Shown one piece after another: positions 32,964-42,582 of a stretch of DNA of 64,000 nt (the stretch's first letter is position 1; the number at the start of each line of letters is the position of its first letter). Location: the NCBI RefSeq assembly GCF_036244895.1, contig NZ_BQKE01000001.1:806001-870000 (forward strand). Direction: 5' to 3'. The position numbers and the translations under genes were made by a program. The notes under the pieces are model-generated. The model saw only the letters and a list, made by a program, of their open reading frames with translations. It searched no databases and had not been told where the DNA came from. Source of the stretch: Persicobacter diffluens. Lineage in GTDB: Bacteria; Bacteroidota; Bacteroidia; Cytophagales; Cyclobacteriaceae.

Positions 32964-34765
32964 ATGAGGACAGACGGATAATTGTTCAGCTGCTCATCGC
33001 CGGAGTAGCATTGTTATTTGCAGGAAAACTATTGTTCATCCAGGTGCTGGATGATGATTATAAGTTGGCTGCTCAAAACAATGTGATGAAGAAGTTCATC
33101 GATTATCCCTTAAGGGGAATGATGACCAGTCGTGATGGGGAGTTGTTGGTGGTGAACAATCCGGTGTATGACATTACCGTCGTAGCCAAAGAATTTCGAA
33201 ATTCCGATACTTTAGCTTTAGCGAAGGTGATGGGCATTGAAATGGAGGAAATGCGGGGAAAACTGGACAAGCTCAAAAAGGCCCGAAGTTTTTCCTGGGT
33301 GAAACCTCAGGTTTTGTTCAAGCAACTGAGTCCGGAAGAATTTGCCAAAATCGAAGTTTACTTGGATGATTTCTCCGGAATTTATGTTTCCCCCAGAACG
33401 GTAAGAGGGTATCAATACCCTTATTCGGCGAATAGCCTGGGCTATATTGGGGAGATTACCGATCGTCAGATTAAGCGGGATACCACTAATTACTATAAGG
33501 CAGGAGATTATATCGGCCGAAATGGTATCGAGAGTACCTATGAAGAACATCTCCGTGGGCAGCGCGGCATTAGCTTTAAAATGGTGAATGTCCGTGGAAT
33601 TGTAAAAGGGAGTTTTCAGGATGGAGAATATGATACCCTTTCCGTGCCGGGGAATAATTTGACCACTACCCTGGATTTGGACCTTCAGGCATATGCTGAA
33701 AAATTAATGGAGGGGAAGATTGGTTCTTTAGTTGCGATTGAACCGTCCTCTGGAGAGATTCTGGCTATTGTCAGTGCGCCAGATTATGATCCTTCCTTAC
33801 TTTCCGGGCGTTCATTCGGGAAAAATATGGGCGTATTACAAAAGGATTCCCTAAAGCCTCTTTTTAATCGACCGATCATGGCGGCCTATCCTCCGGGGTC
33901 CATTTTTAAGGTGTTACAATCCTTGGTGGCGCTACAGGAAGGGGTAATTGCCCCTGGTGAATTTATTTATTGTGATAATAAGTTGATAGGGGACCATGCG
34001 CCCCCGGGCAGATATGATACGCGCCGAGCACTTAAATATTCCTCCAATAACTTCTATGTGAAAGTCTTCAGGGAGGTATTGAATCAGCGGGTGGACGATA
34101 ATACTTTTGTGGATAGCCGTCTGGGACTTGATAAGTGGGTTACCTATATGAGTCGTTTTGGCTTAGGCAGTAAGTTGGGCATTGACCTGCCCGGCGAGAA
34201 GTCCGGTTTTATTCCAAATTCTGCATTTTACGATCGTTATTACGGTCGAAATCGCTGGAAAGCATCTAACGTTCACTCCCTGGCGATTGGACAAGGGGAA
34301 ATTTTGGTCACTCCTATTCAAATGGCCAATATGGCTGCATTAGTAGCCAATAGAGGTTATTTTTATACGCCGCATCTGATTAAAGATATTGGAGGGCAGG
34401 GGCCACTTGAAAAATACCTTGAAAAACACGAAACCGGTATTCAGTCACAATATTTTGACGAGGTGATCGCCGGTATGGAAGAAGTAATTCAGGGGACGGC
34501 TACCCGGGCTTATATTAAAGATTTACCCATTGCAGGAAAAACCGGAACAGTTCAGAACCCGCATGGTCCGGATCATTCGGTATTTATGGCCTTTGCGCCG
34601 GTAGAGCAGCCTAAGATTGCCATTTCTGTTTATGTGGAAAATGCCGGTTGGGGAGGGAGAGCCGCAACTGCGATTGCGGGCTTGATGCTGGAGAAATATG
34701 TGAAAGGGGAGATTTCTCGCCCGTATATGGAAAAGTATGTGTTAAAAGGGGACTTTTTATACTAG
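32960..34765 (+). CDS. mrdA: Penicillin-binding protein 2
   Basis: PBP2 is the monofunctional transpeptidase of the elongasome. It cross-links peptidoglycan strands made by RodA. The 601-residue protein has an N-terminal membrane anchor (LLIAGVALLFAGKLLFIQVL), a dimerisation/pedestal domain and a transpeptidase domain with all three active-site motifs. These are Ser314-x-x-Lys317 (PPGSIFK), Ser361-Ser-Asn363 and Lys527-Thr-Gly-Thr530. It starts within the end of mreD and is followed by rodA after a single base, so the pair is co-expressed. Confidence 0.97.
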   Translation: MNEDRRIIVQLLIAGVALLFAGKLLFIQVLDDDYKLAAQNNVMKKFIDYPLRGMMTSRDGELLVVNNPVYDITVVAKEFRNSDTLALAKVMGIEMEEMRGKLDKLKKARSFSWVKPQVLFKQLSPEEFAKIEVYLDDFSGIYVSPRTVRGYQYPYSANSLGYIGEITDRQIKRDTTNYYKAGDYIGRNGIESTYEEHLRGQRGISFKMVNVRGIVKGSFQDGEYDTLSVPGNNLTTTLDLDLQAYAEKLMEGKIGSLVAIEPSSGEILAIVSAPDYDPSLLSGRSFGKNMGVLQKDSLKPLFNRPIMAAYPPGSIFKVLQSLVALQEGVIAPGEFIYCDNKLIGDHAPPGRYDTRRALKYSSNNFYVKVFREVLNQRVDDNTFVDSRLGLDKWVTYMSRFGLGSKLGIDLPGEKSGFIPNSAFYDRYYGRNRWKASNVHSLAIGQGEILVTPIQMANMAALVANRGYFYTPHLIKDIGGQGPLEKYLEKHETGIQSQYFDEVIAGMEEVIQGTATRAYIKDLPIAGKTGTVQNPHGPDHSVFMAFAPVEQPKIAISVYVENAGWGGRAATAIAGLMLEKYVKGEISRPYMEKYVLKGDFLY

Positions 34766-34766
34766 A

Positions 34767-36047
34767 ATGGAGCTACAAGGTAAGAATAGAGGGAATTTTT
34801 TTGGTCGTGTGGACTGGTTGTCCATCCTGATTTTCTTTATACTGGTCACAATCGGCTGGCTGAATATTTATGCAGCCGTTTATGATGAGGAGGCGCAACG
34901 CAGTATTTTTGATTTGAGTATCAACTCCGGAAAGCAATTGCTTTGGGTGGGGACCACCATCATTTTGATTACCATCATTTTTGCGGTTGACTTTAAGTTT
35001 TATGACTCCTTCGCCTATGTGATTTATGGGGCGGTGATGCTCTCTTTAATCCTGGTGTTAATCTTTGGTCGGGAAGTAGCGGGTTCTAAATCATGGATGG
35101 AGATTGGCCCTTTCCGGCTGCAGCCGGCAGAGTTTGCCAAATTCGCAACCGCCCTGGCGGTGGCTAAATTTTTGTCTGACCCCGGCCTGAGGATGGATAA
35201 GTTCGAAACTTACAGGAATGCCTTTATCTGGATTGTTATCCCTATGCTTTTGATTCATTTACAAGGGGATACCGGTTCTGCACTGGTGTTTTTAGCATTG
35301 GTTCTTGCCTTTTACCGAGAGGGTTTAACGCCTCTGATCATGGTGGTAACTTTTATCGTAGGAGTAGTTTGCCTGATGGCCTTGTTGTATCCGACCATTT
35401 ATGTCATTGGAGGATTGGCTGTTATTGCCTTCCTGCTCGCCTGGTTCGGTGAGCGGACCAAAAAGCGCATTATCACCATAATAGCTGGTTTCGGTATTCT
35501 TTGTTCGGTAGCTTTTGGGGTTAACTATTTTGTGTATAATGTATTGAAGCCTCACCAGCAAGGGCGCGTAAAAGCTTTGATTGACCCGGACGGGGACCCC
35601 CTTGGAGTAGGATGGAACGTGACGCAGTCCAAAATTGCGATTGGATCAGGTGGTTTTTGGGGTAAGGGTTTTTTAAACGGAACCCAAACAAAGTTTGATT
35701 TTGTACCCGAACAAAGTACCGACTTTATTTTTTGCACCATTGGAGAGGAGCACGGCTGGATTGGATCTGTTGGAGTGGTGTTTTTGTTTGCTTTTTTAAT
35801 GTACCGTCTGATATTTTTAGCAGAAAGACAAAAATCCCGCTTTGCGCGGGTGTATGGCTATAGCGTAGTTTCCATTATTTTCTTTCACTGGTTCGTAAAT
35901 GTAGCCATGACAATAGGACTTTTTCCGGTGATCGGAATTCCTTTACCTTTAGTGAGTTACGGGGGGTCGTCTTTATGGGCATTTACCATACTGATTTTTA
36001 TATTCCTGAAACTGGATGCTCACAGGATGCAGGTGATGGTTCGCTAA
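34767..36047 (+). CDS. rodA: Peptidoglycan glycosyltransferase RodA
   Basis: RodA is the SEDS-family glycosyltransferase that polymerises lipid II during elongation, working with PBP2. The 426-residue protein has about ten membrane helices. The SEDS signatures GSKSWMEIGPFRLQPAEFAK, HLQGDTGSALVF, FVPEQSTDFIF and GIPLPLVSYGGSS are all present, including the catalytic-loop region before EQSTDF. The second helix pair is longer than in proteobacterial RodA, as is usual in Bacteroidota. It ends the operon. No clear terminator follows. Confidence 0.96.
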   Translation: MELQGKNRGNFFGRVDWLSILIFFILVTIGWLNIYAAVYDEEAQRSIFDLSINSGKQLLWVGTTIILITIIFAVDFKFYDSFAYVIYGAVMLSLILVLIFGREVAGSKSWMEIGPFRLQPAEFAKFATALAVAKFLSDPGLRMDKFETYRNAFIWIVIPMLLIHLQGDTGSALVFLALVLAFYREGLTPLIMVVTFIVGVVCLMALLYPTIYVIGGLAVIAFLLAWFGERTKKRIITIIAGFGILCSVAFGVNYFVYNVLKPHQQGRVKALIDPDGDPLGVGWNVTQSKIAIGSGGFWGKGFLNGTQTKFDFVPEQSTDFIFCTIGEEHGWIGSVGVVFLFAFLMYRLIFLAERQKSRFARVYGYSVVSIIFFHWFVNVAMTIGLFPVIGIPLPLVSYGGSSLWAFTILIFIFLKLDAHRMQVMVR

Positions 36048-36401
36048 TCGTCGGGCTTTTATTTGATTTGTTTATTGAAAAATGCCATAGCGTCGGCATA
36101 AAAAAAAATGTAAAAAAAGGGAATAGCTGCCTTAGGTTTTTTGGCCATGTAAGGTTTTGTGTAATAAAGTATTACAATAGCTTGTGATAAAAAGCATTGA
36201 TATGCTTCAACATCTATTCTATTTTTATTGCACTTTATGGGATGAAACTGCGTATTTTTGTTTAAAATTGTTAATATAGTGATTAAGTCTTTTTAATTTG
36301 GATTTTTTCCTTGCAGGATATAGCTCCTTAAAAATGAAGGATTTTTACACTTTTTAATGAGTATTTGAATTCGACCTATTGATAAAAATTACCCAACAAC
36401 A
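36048..36401. other. Intergenic region after rodA
   Basis: This is about 350 AT-rich bases with no gene, no strong terminator and no copy of the dispersed element. It probably contains the promoter of the repeat protein gene that follows, but no clear TAnnTTTG site stands out. Confidence 0.35.
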
Positions 36402-39400
36402 ATGATTCAATTTAAGGGATGTTCCCGGTTTTTTTTGCTGGGATTGTTGATGATTGTGCTACCGCTTAGCCTAATAGCGCAATCTCATAAAGTGGCAAGA
36501 GTAATTCTTGATGGAGGTAATAAATACACCAATTCTTCCTTTATAAAGGTGAGTTTTGATTTGGTAAATCCTTCCACCAAAGGATTTATTGATCAAATGC
36601 AGCTCTCCGAAAATCCCGATTTCTCCGGTGCCAGATGGCTTGATTTTTCTATGGAAGGCGTGAGCTACCAATTCAATGGTGGTGACGGCTTGAAAAAGCT
36701 TTATTTACGATTTAAAGATAAAGCAGGTAATGTCTCCCCGGCAGATGTGGGGACGATTGTCCTGGATCGTGCTGCGCCTAAGGGAAAAATTGTTATTAAT
36801 GACGGAAGCGAATTCACGAATGATGTTCAGGGGCGGGTGATTTTAAGTGTGGAATCCAATGAAAATGCCAAGCTGTTTATAGCCAATCATGCTTCTCCGG
36901 AAAATACCCAGCCAATCGCATTGGAGCAAACTATGCGATGGAAACTGGATGATGACGGAGATGGCTTGAAAAAGGTATATGCTATTTTGGAGGATCGTGC
37001 CGGTAATAGATCTGATTTGCTGGAAGCTTCGATTCGCTTGGATCGTGAGGCCCCGCGCAATGGCCAAATTTTGATTAATGATCAGGAGGAGGTAACCAAC
37101 CAAACAGAAGTTTTGCTAAAGATTAAAGCCCTGGATGTGGAAATGATCCGCGTGGTCGATCATCAGGTGGCGGAGGTGATGCGTTTTCAGCCTGGTATAG
37201 ATGGCTTTATGGAAGTCCCATGGACTTTGAAGGGGGAAGATGGGATTAAGAAGATTGGCGTATTTTTCATGGATAAAGCCAAAAATAGAACACGCGAAGC
37301 GGTTACGGCTGAGATAAAGTTGGATCGTCAAGGCCCAGAAATCAACTCCTTTAAAATTAATAATGGTCAAAGATATGTCTCTAACCCTAAGGGAAATGTT
37401 GAGCTTTCAGTTGTAGTCGAAGATAAAAATAGGGTGAAGTACATGGAAGTCAGTAATGATGCCGACTTCACGGTTTCCGAAAAATTCCCCTACCAAACGA
37501 CTATCCCATGGGAGATTGATGCGAGTGAAGATGGATTAAAAACGGTTTATCTTCGTTTGGCGGATCAGATTGGAAACATTTCGACCGTCAATCAAGCTAA
37601 GATTTTTCTTAAAAGGACAGAACCCAAAGGATTGGGTATTCAGGTGGCGAATGGAAAAGAATTTATCGCTGAACAGGCGACCTTTGTTCGCCTAAAGGCC
37701 AAAGACGCTCGTTTTATGCAAATTAGTGAAAACGCTAGCTTCACTGATGCAGAATGGCAGGATTATGCCGAGCAGCTGAACCTTAAATTATCTGATGGAG
37801 ATGGCAAAAAGGTCATTTATGCGAGGTTTAAAGATGAAGTAGGGAATGTGTCTGAAGCATTAAGTACGGAGGTGCTTTTAGACTCAAAGCCTCCGGTAGG
37901 TAAACTGATTGTGAATGATGGAGAACCCTATGTGACGGCAAAAGATAGAGTAACCGCTTTGACTATTGAGGCTGGTGAGGATGCTTATGCCATGAGGGTG
38001 AGTAATTCTGTGGATTTTACAAAAGCCCCCTGGAGACCTTTCCAGACAGAAATACGTCCCTGGACACTTGCCGGAGAGGATGGTTTGAAAATGGTTTATT
38101 TGCAGTTGGCTGACCGGGCAGGGAATAAATCAGAGGTGATTACGGCTTCTGTAACCCTGGACCGAACCAAACCGACCAAAGTTTTATTCAGACTTAATGA
38201 CGGTCAAAAATGGCATACCGGTGATAATTTAAATGTAAAGGTTTCATTAGAGGTACAGGGGGCGAATGAAATGATGATCGCCAATGATGAACATTTCGCC
38301 GGAGTGGAATGGCAGCCTTATCAAACCGAGTTTATGCATAAGATTGAGTCGGGTGATGGAATGAAAATGGTGTATGCCAAGTTCCGAAACAAGGCTAAAA
38401 TCGAGACGGATCCTGTTCGAGCACGCATTATGCTGGATACTACTCCTCCAAAAATTATCAGCGGAGAGGTGAATGATGGGAATTATTATGTTACCGCTCG
38501 AGACAGAAGAGTGCCAGTAGCGGTGAAAGCGGAGGGCGCAGCCTTTATGCGGATCAGTGCGCAAGCCTTGGATCATCAGGCTTTAGAGGACCGGTCTAAA
38601 TGGCAAAAGTACGAAGGTTTAGTGGCCTGGCTATTGGAAGACCGTGAAGGAGAACAGGAAGTTTTTGTATATACACGTGACTTTGCAGGAAATATCTCAG
38701 CGCCGTGGTCCGGTAAAGTGAATTTCCATACTTCTCCGGTAGAGGTGGTGAGTTTCAAAATTAATAATGGCACTAAGTATACTAATGCCATGGATCAGGT
38801 GGTAGAGTTGAATTTCAATGTGAATGGTGCCAGTGAAATGATGCTATCGAATTGGGAGCATTTTTCAAATGCCAAATGGCAGCCTTATCAAGCTAATGTA
38901 GATTTTAAACTGGATGGTAATGATGGGGTGAAATCTGTTTTTGCCAAATTTAGAAACGAGGCAGGTGTGGAGTCGGCGCCTTCTTATGGTCGGGTGATTC
39001 TGGACCGGGAACCTCCTGTACAGTGTAAAATTCGAATCAATAATGATTCTTCTTTTACCACGCATGCTAAGCGACTAGTGAAGGTGCAACTGAAAGCAAT
39101 GGGGGCGAAATACATGGTGCTGTCTGAGAAAAAGGATTTTTCAGATGTGCAATGGCAGCCCTATAAATCTTTTATGAGTTATCAGTTCTCGGATCCGGAT
39201 GGAGAAAAGGTTTTGTATGCTAAGTTTAAGGATGAACCAGGTAATGAAAGCGCTATAGTTTCTGCTTCTATTATTTCGGATGTTACGCCGCCTAAAGGAT
39301 TGGATTTTGTTATAAATGATGGCGCAAAATATACCAATGATTCCGGTAAGGAAGTCATCCTGAAAATAAAAGCAGATAAGGCGCGTCAGATGATGATTGA

Positions 39401-39572
39401 TTTCTCTCCATCTTTTGCACGAGGGAAATGGGAGCCTTATCAGGAAACGAAATCTGTTCAGCTTCCGGGAGAGGATGGAGAAAAAGTGGTGTACATCAAA
39501 TTCCGGGATGAAGCCGGAAATGAATCTAAATTGATGACCACGCGAATAATGTTGAAAAGAAGTTTTAACTAA
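36402..39572 (+). CDS. Secreted protein of eleven tandem Ig-like repeats
   Basis: The 1056-residue protein has a signal peptide (RFFLLGLLMIVLPLSLIAQ) and then almost nothing but eleven repeats of about 90-98 residues. Each unit follows one pattern: INDGxxYT at the start, an A/M-x-M/S-N segment, FxxAxWQPY, GxDGxKxVYxxFxDxAGN, and LDxTxP at the boundary. The pattern resembles the Ig-like or FN3-like beta-sandwich repeats found in extracellular Bacteroidota proteins. No enzyme domain and no clear type IX C-terminal sorting signal are seen. The last repeat ends almost at the stop. Repeats are diverged in sequence, so the expansion is old. It lies 354 bases after rodA and may have its own promoter. 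Function is unknown; surface, matrix or envelope structure is a reasonable guess. Confidence 0.85.
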   Translation: MIQFKGCSRFFLLGLLMIVLPLSLIAQSHKVARVILDGGNKYTNSSFIKVSFDLVNPSTKGFIDQMQLSENPDFSGARWLDFSMEGVSYQFNGGDGLKKLYLRFKDKAGNVSPADVGTIVLDRAAPKGKIVINDGSEFTNDVQGRVILSVESNENAKLFIANHASPENTQPIALEQTMRWKLDDDGDGLKKVYAILEDRAGNRSDLLEASIRLDREAPRNGQILINDQEEVTNQTEVLLKIKALDVEMIRVVDHQVAEVMRFQPGIDGFMEVPWTLKGEDGIKKIGVFFMDKAKNRTREAVTAEIKLDRQGPEINSFKINNGQRYVSNPKGNVELSVVVEDKNRVKYMEVSNDADFTVSEKFPYQTTIPWEIDASEDGLKTVYLRLADQIGNISTVNQAKIFLKRTEPKGLGIQVANGKEFIAEQATFVRLKAKDARFMQISENASFTDAEWQDYAEQLNLKLSDGDGKKVIYARFKDEVGNVSEALSTEVLLDSKPPVGKLIVNDGEPYVTAKDRVTALTIEAGEDAYAMRVSNSVDFTKAPWRPFQTEIRPWTLAGEDGLKMVYLQLADRAGNKSEVITASVTLDRTKPTKVLFRLNDGQKWHTGDNLNVKVSLEVQGANEMMIANDEHFAGVEWQPYQTEFMHKIESGDGMKMVYAKFRNKAKIETDPVRARIMLDTTPPKIISGEVNDGNYYVTARDRRVPVAVKAEGAAFMRISAQALDHQALEDRSKWQKYEGLVAWLLEDREGEQEVFVYTRDFAGNISAPWSGKVNFHTSPVEVVSFKINNGTKYTNAMDQVVELNFNVNGASEMMLSNWEHFSNAKWQPYQANVDFKLDGNDGVKSVFAKFRNEAGVESAPSYGRVILDREPPVQCKIRINNDSSFTTHAKRLVKVQLKAMGAKYMVLSEKKDFSDVQWQPYKSFMSYQFSDPDGEKVLYAKFKDEPGNESAIVSASIISDVTPPKGLDFVINDGAKYTNDSGKEVILKIKADKARQMMIDFSPSFARGKWEPYQETKSVQLPGEDGEKVVYIKFRDEAGNESKLMTTRIMLKRSFN

Positions 39573-39576
39573 TATG

Positions 39577-39619
39577 AAAAGCCTCTTCCAAATTGCAGGA
39601 AGAGGCTTTTGTTTTTTTT
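39577..39619 (+). terminator. Rho-independent terminator of repeat-protein gene
   Basis: AAAAGCCTCTTCC and GGAAGAGGCTTTT pair around AAATTGCA, followed by a T tract. The stem also stands at the 3' end of the convergent hsp20 gene, though its T tract on that strand is weak. Confidence 0.85.
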
Positions 39620-39637
39620 AGGCTTTTGGAATTAGGT

Positions 39638-40084
39638 TTATTTGATTGCAATCTCTTTAACCATATCTACTTCTTTGTGTTTCTTCATCTCAATGGTTAA
39701 GATGCCATTCTCAAATTGAGCAGTTAAACTTTCCTGATCAATAGATTTGGGTAATTTGAAGCTTCTCTCAAGGGGCTTGCTCTCAAATTCTTTTCGGATT
39801 ACTTTTGAAGTTACCTTTTTTGTTTCAGTCTCTTCTGATTCCTTTCTTTCTGCGTTAATGGTTAAAATTCCATTTTTTACAGATAAAGTAATTTCCTCTT
39901 TTTTATAACCGGCAGCCATTAATTCTATTTTGTATCCGGACTCTTCTTCATAAACATTGGCCGGGCTGTTAGAGACTGCGTAATCACTTCCTGCAGGCCA
40001 ATTAAAGTTTCTATCGAAAGCTCGAAGAATATCATTAGCGTTGTTAACTAAAGTGCGAGGAGTTTTATTGATTGTAGCGATCAT
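39638..40084 (-). CDS. Small heat-shock protein (Hsp20/alpha-crystallin)
   Basis: The 148-residue ATP-independent holdase chaperone prevents aggregation of unfolding proteins in the cytoplasm. The alpha-crystallin domain (about 45-140) has YKIELMAAGYKKEEITLSVK, the basic-acidic linker and a FENGILTIEM strand. No extended C-terminal IXI tail is seen beyond VKEIAIK. A perfect palindrome and a half-site copy upstream (40189-40243) may be its heat- or stress-responsive operator. It is monocistronic. Confidence 0.92.
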   Translation of the reverse strand: MIATINKTPRTLVNNANDILRAFDRNFNWPAGSDYAVSNSPANVYEEESGYKIELMAAGYKKEEITLSVKNGILTINAERKESEETETKKVTSKVIRKEFESKPLERSFKLPKSIDQESLTAQFENGILTIEMKKHKEVDMVKEIAIK

Positions 40085-40188
40085 AACTATTGTTGTTTAA
40101 AGTTTTCGTTATCAAATACAATCTCTTTTTATCAACTCCTGTACCATTCCAATTTTTAGGACAATTTGCCTTAAATGCAGACTTCAAT

Positions 40189-40243
40189 AATGACAATTTG
40201 TCATTTAAAATTCATTTTATCGCTTATTTGATGACAAAATGAC
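40189..40243 (-). promoter_or_regulatory. Palindromic operator candidate before hsp20
   Basis: AATGACAATTTGTCATT (40189-40205) is a perfect 8-bp inverted repeat around one base. About 40 bases further out, ATGACAAAATGAC (40231-40243) repeats the half-site. The pair lies 105-160 bases before the hsp20 ATG. The binding protein is unknown. Confidence 0.5.
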
Positions 40244-40290
40244 TTAATTTAAGTGTTTTTTTGCCGATTTCAGTGCAAATGAGGTTGCTG

Positions 40291-40322
40291 CAAAAAAAAA
40301 ATACCCGACGTTTTGCCGGGTG
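40291..40322 (-). terminator. Rho-independent terminator of radical-SAM gene
   Basis: On the minus strand, CACCCGGC and GTCGGGT pair around AAAAC, followed by nine Ts, just after the stop. Confidence 0.85.
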
Positions 40323-40331
40323 AATTTCATT

Positions 40332-41300
40332 TTAATGGCTTGAGGAGAATAATTTCCCCTGCCAGGTATTTCTTTCTTCCAATCGCTTTTCGATTTGGGA
40401 AAGCAAAGTATCTCCCCGGACCATACCCCAATTAGGGGCTATTTTGATGGCAGGAGGAGCCTCACTGGTAAATCGCTGAATTTGTAGCTCCGGGCGAAGG
40501 CGCTCCACAAAGTCAATCACAAAGTCGATATACTCTTCCCGGTCGAAAAAATTGAACTGTTCAGGGTGATCTTTGTACTCTTTGGCCATGATCGTCCCTT
40601 TCACTACTTGCAGTTGATGAAATTTTATGGAATCTAATGGTAATTCATTGATCAACGCTACCTGTGCCAGCATTCTTTCCCTGCTGTCATTTGGGAAACC
40701 GAACATTAAGTGTCCTCCCACATGAAAACCCCTGCCCACCGACATCTTGATGGCCCTGACGGAATCCTCAAAGCTGTGTCCACGATTCACGCTGTCCAGG
40801 GTGTCATTGTAGCAAGACTCGATGCCATATTCCAACACAATTAAATGTTCTTTTGCCAGTGCTTCAAAATAGTCCAGTTGCGCTTCGTTGATGCAGTCCG
40901 GTCGAGTGCCGATCACCAATCCTTCAATATCCGGATGGGCGAGTGCTTCTTCATATACTTTTTTGAGATCTTCTAAATCTCCATAGGTATTGGTATAGGC
41001 CTGAAAATAGCCCACAAATTTCGCGGTTCGCTTGTACCGCTTTTTTAGGAATTTCAAGCCTTTCTCCAGTTGCGTCGTGATGCTTGGATTTTCCCTCACA
41101 TAGGAAGGCGTAAAACTATCATTATTACAAAAGGTACATCCTCCTCTGCCCAGAGAACCATCCCGGTTTGGGCAGGTAAAATCTGCATTGATAGAAACCT
41201 TCTGGATCCGTCCGCCATAGGTTTGCTTCAAATAATCTACATAGGCATTATACCTTCTTCCGCTATCCCAAAAATTGGGAGGTGTATTTGCATCAATCAT
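40332..41300 (-). CDS. TIGR01212-family radical SAM protein
   Basis: The 322-residue protein matches the YhcC/TIGR01212 group of radical-SAM enzymes. Near the N-terminus it has YGGRIQKVSINADFTCPNRD and GGCTFCNN, giving the family's spaced cluster ligands Cys43, Cys55 and Cys58 rather than the classic CxxxCxxC. VGYFQAYTNTYG, EYGIESCYNDTLDSVNRGHS and GGHLMFGFPND are further family signatures. The group resembles Elp3-type enzymes without the acetyltransferase. Its substrate is not established. The gene is monocistronic, with a terminator. Confidence 0.9.
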   Translation of the reverse strand: MIDANTPPNFWDSGRRYNAYVDYLKQTYGGRIQKVSINADFTCPNRDGSLGRGGCTFCNNDSFTPSYVRENPSITTQLEKGLKFLKKRYKRTAKFVGYFQAYTNTYGDLEDLKKVYEEALAHPDIEGLVIGTRPDCINEAQLDYFEALAKEHLIVLEYGIESCYNDTLDSVNRGHSFEDSVRAIKMSVGRGFHVGGHLMFGFPNDSRERMLAQVALINELPLDSIKFHQLQVVKGTIMAKEYKDHPEQFNFFDREEYIDFVIDFVERLRPELQIQRFTSEAPPAIKIAPNWGMVRGDTLLSQIEKRLEERNTWQGKLFSSSH

Positions 41301-41501
41301 AAGAACGCAAAAGTAATATTCTTGCTTTAAAAATTTGCTAAACTAAGCGTGCAAGCAAAATGCCAACCTTCTTTTTTTGGGAGAAAGTGCATAATTTAGT
41401 TCCTTTCCAAGATGTATTAGCTTTTTATTACCGAAAAGTAATCCCCATGTAATTAGCCGCCTTTACCTTAATTGTAAATTTTTCATCAATACTTTTATTT
41501 C

Positions 41502-42569
41502 ATGCTAAGGATTTTTTGTCTGGCATTGTTGCTATGGAATTTTGGAATCGCTCACGCTCAGTTTGTGGACTTTCCCCAACACTATATTTGTTATAAGACC
41601 GATCAAGCAATAAAAATTGACGGGATGCCCGAAGAGACTGCTTGGTCTAAAGTGCCCTGGAGTAATGATTTCGTTGATATTGAAGGGGACATTCGTCCAA
41701 AACCAAAGTACCAGACCCGGGTAAAAATGCTTTGGGATGATGAGTTTTTGTATTTCTATGCAGAAATGGAAGAACCTCACCTATGGGGAACATTAACCGA
41801 GCGAGAGTCCATCATTTATCTCGATAATGATTTCGAAGTCTTCATTGACGCCAATGGCGATGGGCAGCATTATTATGAATTTGAGATCAATGCTTTAGGG
41901 ACCGAGTGGGATTTAATGTTAACCCGACCTTACCGCTTTAACGGAAAACCCATCTTCGACTGGGATATTAAGGGCATGAAAACAAAGGTAGCCTTGAATG
42001 GTACTTTGAATAATCCGCAAGATATTGATCGTTCCTGGTCTGTGGAGATCGCGATGCCATGGTCAAGTTTGAAAGAGTTATCCTCCAGAGGTGGAGCCCC
42101 GATTGCGGGAGACCAGTGGAGACTGAATTTTTCTCGTGTGCATTACGATTTGGAGGTGGTTGGTGGGCAATATGAGAAAGTTAAAGGGCCAAATGGAAAA
42201 CCAAAGCCGGAATATAATTGGGTTTGGTCACCGACCGGAAAGATTGATATGCACCGCCCTAATCGATGGGGCTATTTGCAGTTTTCGGAATTGAAAGCCG
42301 GGGAAGGTGAAGAGGAGTTCCTGGCGAACCCTGATTTTACCTTACAACAATACCTTTACGAAATCGCAGATGCAGAATTGGCATTCAAAGCCAAACACCA
42401 ACACTACACTTACCAATTGGCCGAATTGACAAGCCTTCCTGAATTACCAAAAGACATCGAGCAGGTTGAGATTTACCCTGGGCCCAGCTTATGTTTTGGA
42501 GCAACTTCCTCCATTACCGGAAGACGCTATTATGTGAATATGGAAGGTAAATTATGGTCAGTACATTAA
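41502..42569 (+). CDS. Exported CBM9-like carbohydrate-binding protein
   Basis: The 355-residue protein has a signal peptide (MLRIFCLALLLWNFGIAHAQ) and a family 9-like carbohydrate-binding domain. It carries IKIDGMPEETAWSKVPWS, VKMLWDDEFLYFYAEMEEP, DNDFEVFIDANGDGQHYYEF and NFSRVHYD in the expected order. Such domains bind sugar chain ends or act as stand-alone surface proteins. It is followed after 13 bases by a glycosidase-like lipoprotein, so the two are probably one operon for sugar or glycan handling. The natural ligand is unknown. Confidence 0.85.
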   Translation: MLRIFCLALLLWNFGIAHAQFVDFPQHYICYKTDQAIKIDGMPEETAWSKVPWSNDFVDIEGDIRPKPKYQTRVKMLWDDEFLYFYAEMEEPHLWGTLTERESIIYLDNDFEVFIDANGDGQHYYEFEINALGTEWDLMLTRPYRFNGKPIFDWDIKGMKTKVALNGTLNNPQDIDRSWSVEIAMPWSSLKELSSRGGAPIAGDQWRLNFSRVHYDLEVVGGQYEKVKGPNGKPKPEYNWVWSPTGKIDMHRPNRWGYLQFSELKAGEGEEEFLANPDFTLQQYLYEIADAELAFKAKHQHYTYQLAELTSLPELPKDIEQVEIYPGPSLCFGATSSITGRRYYVNMEGKLWSVH

Positions 42570-42582
42570 ATTATCACTATTT

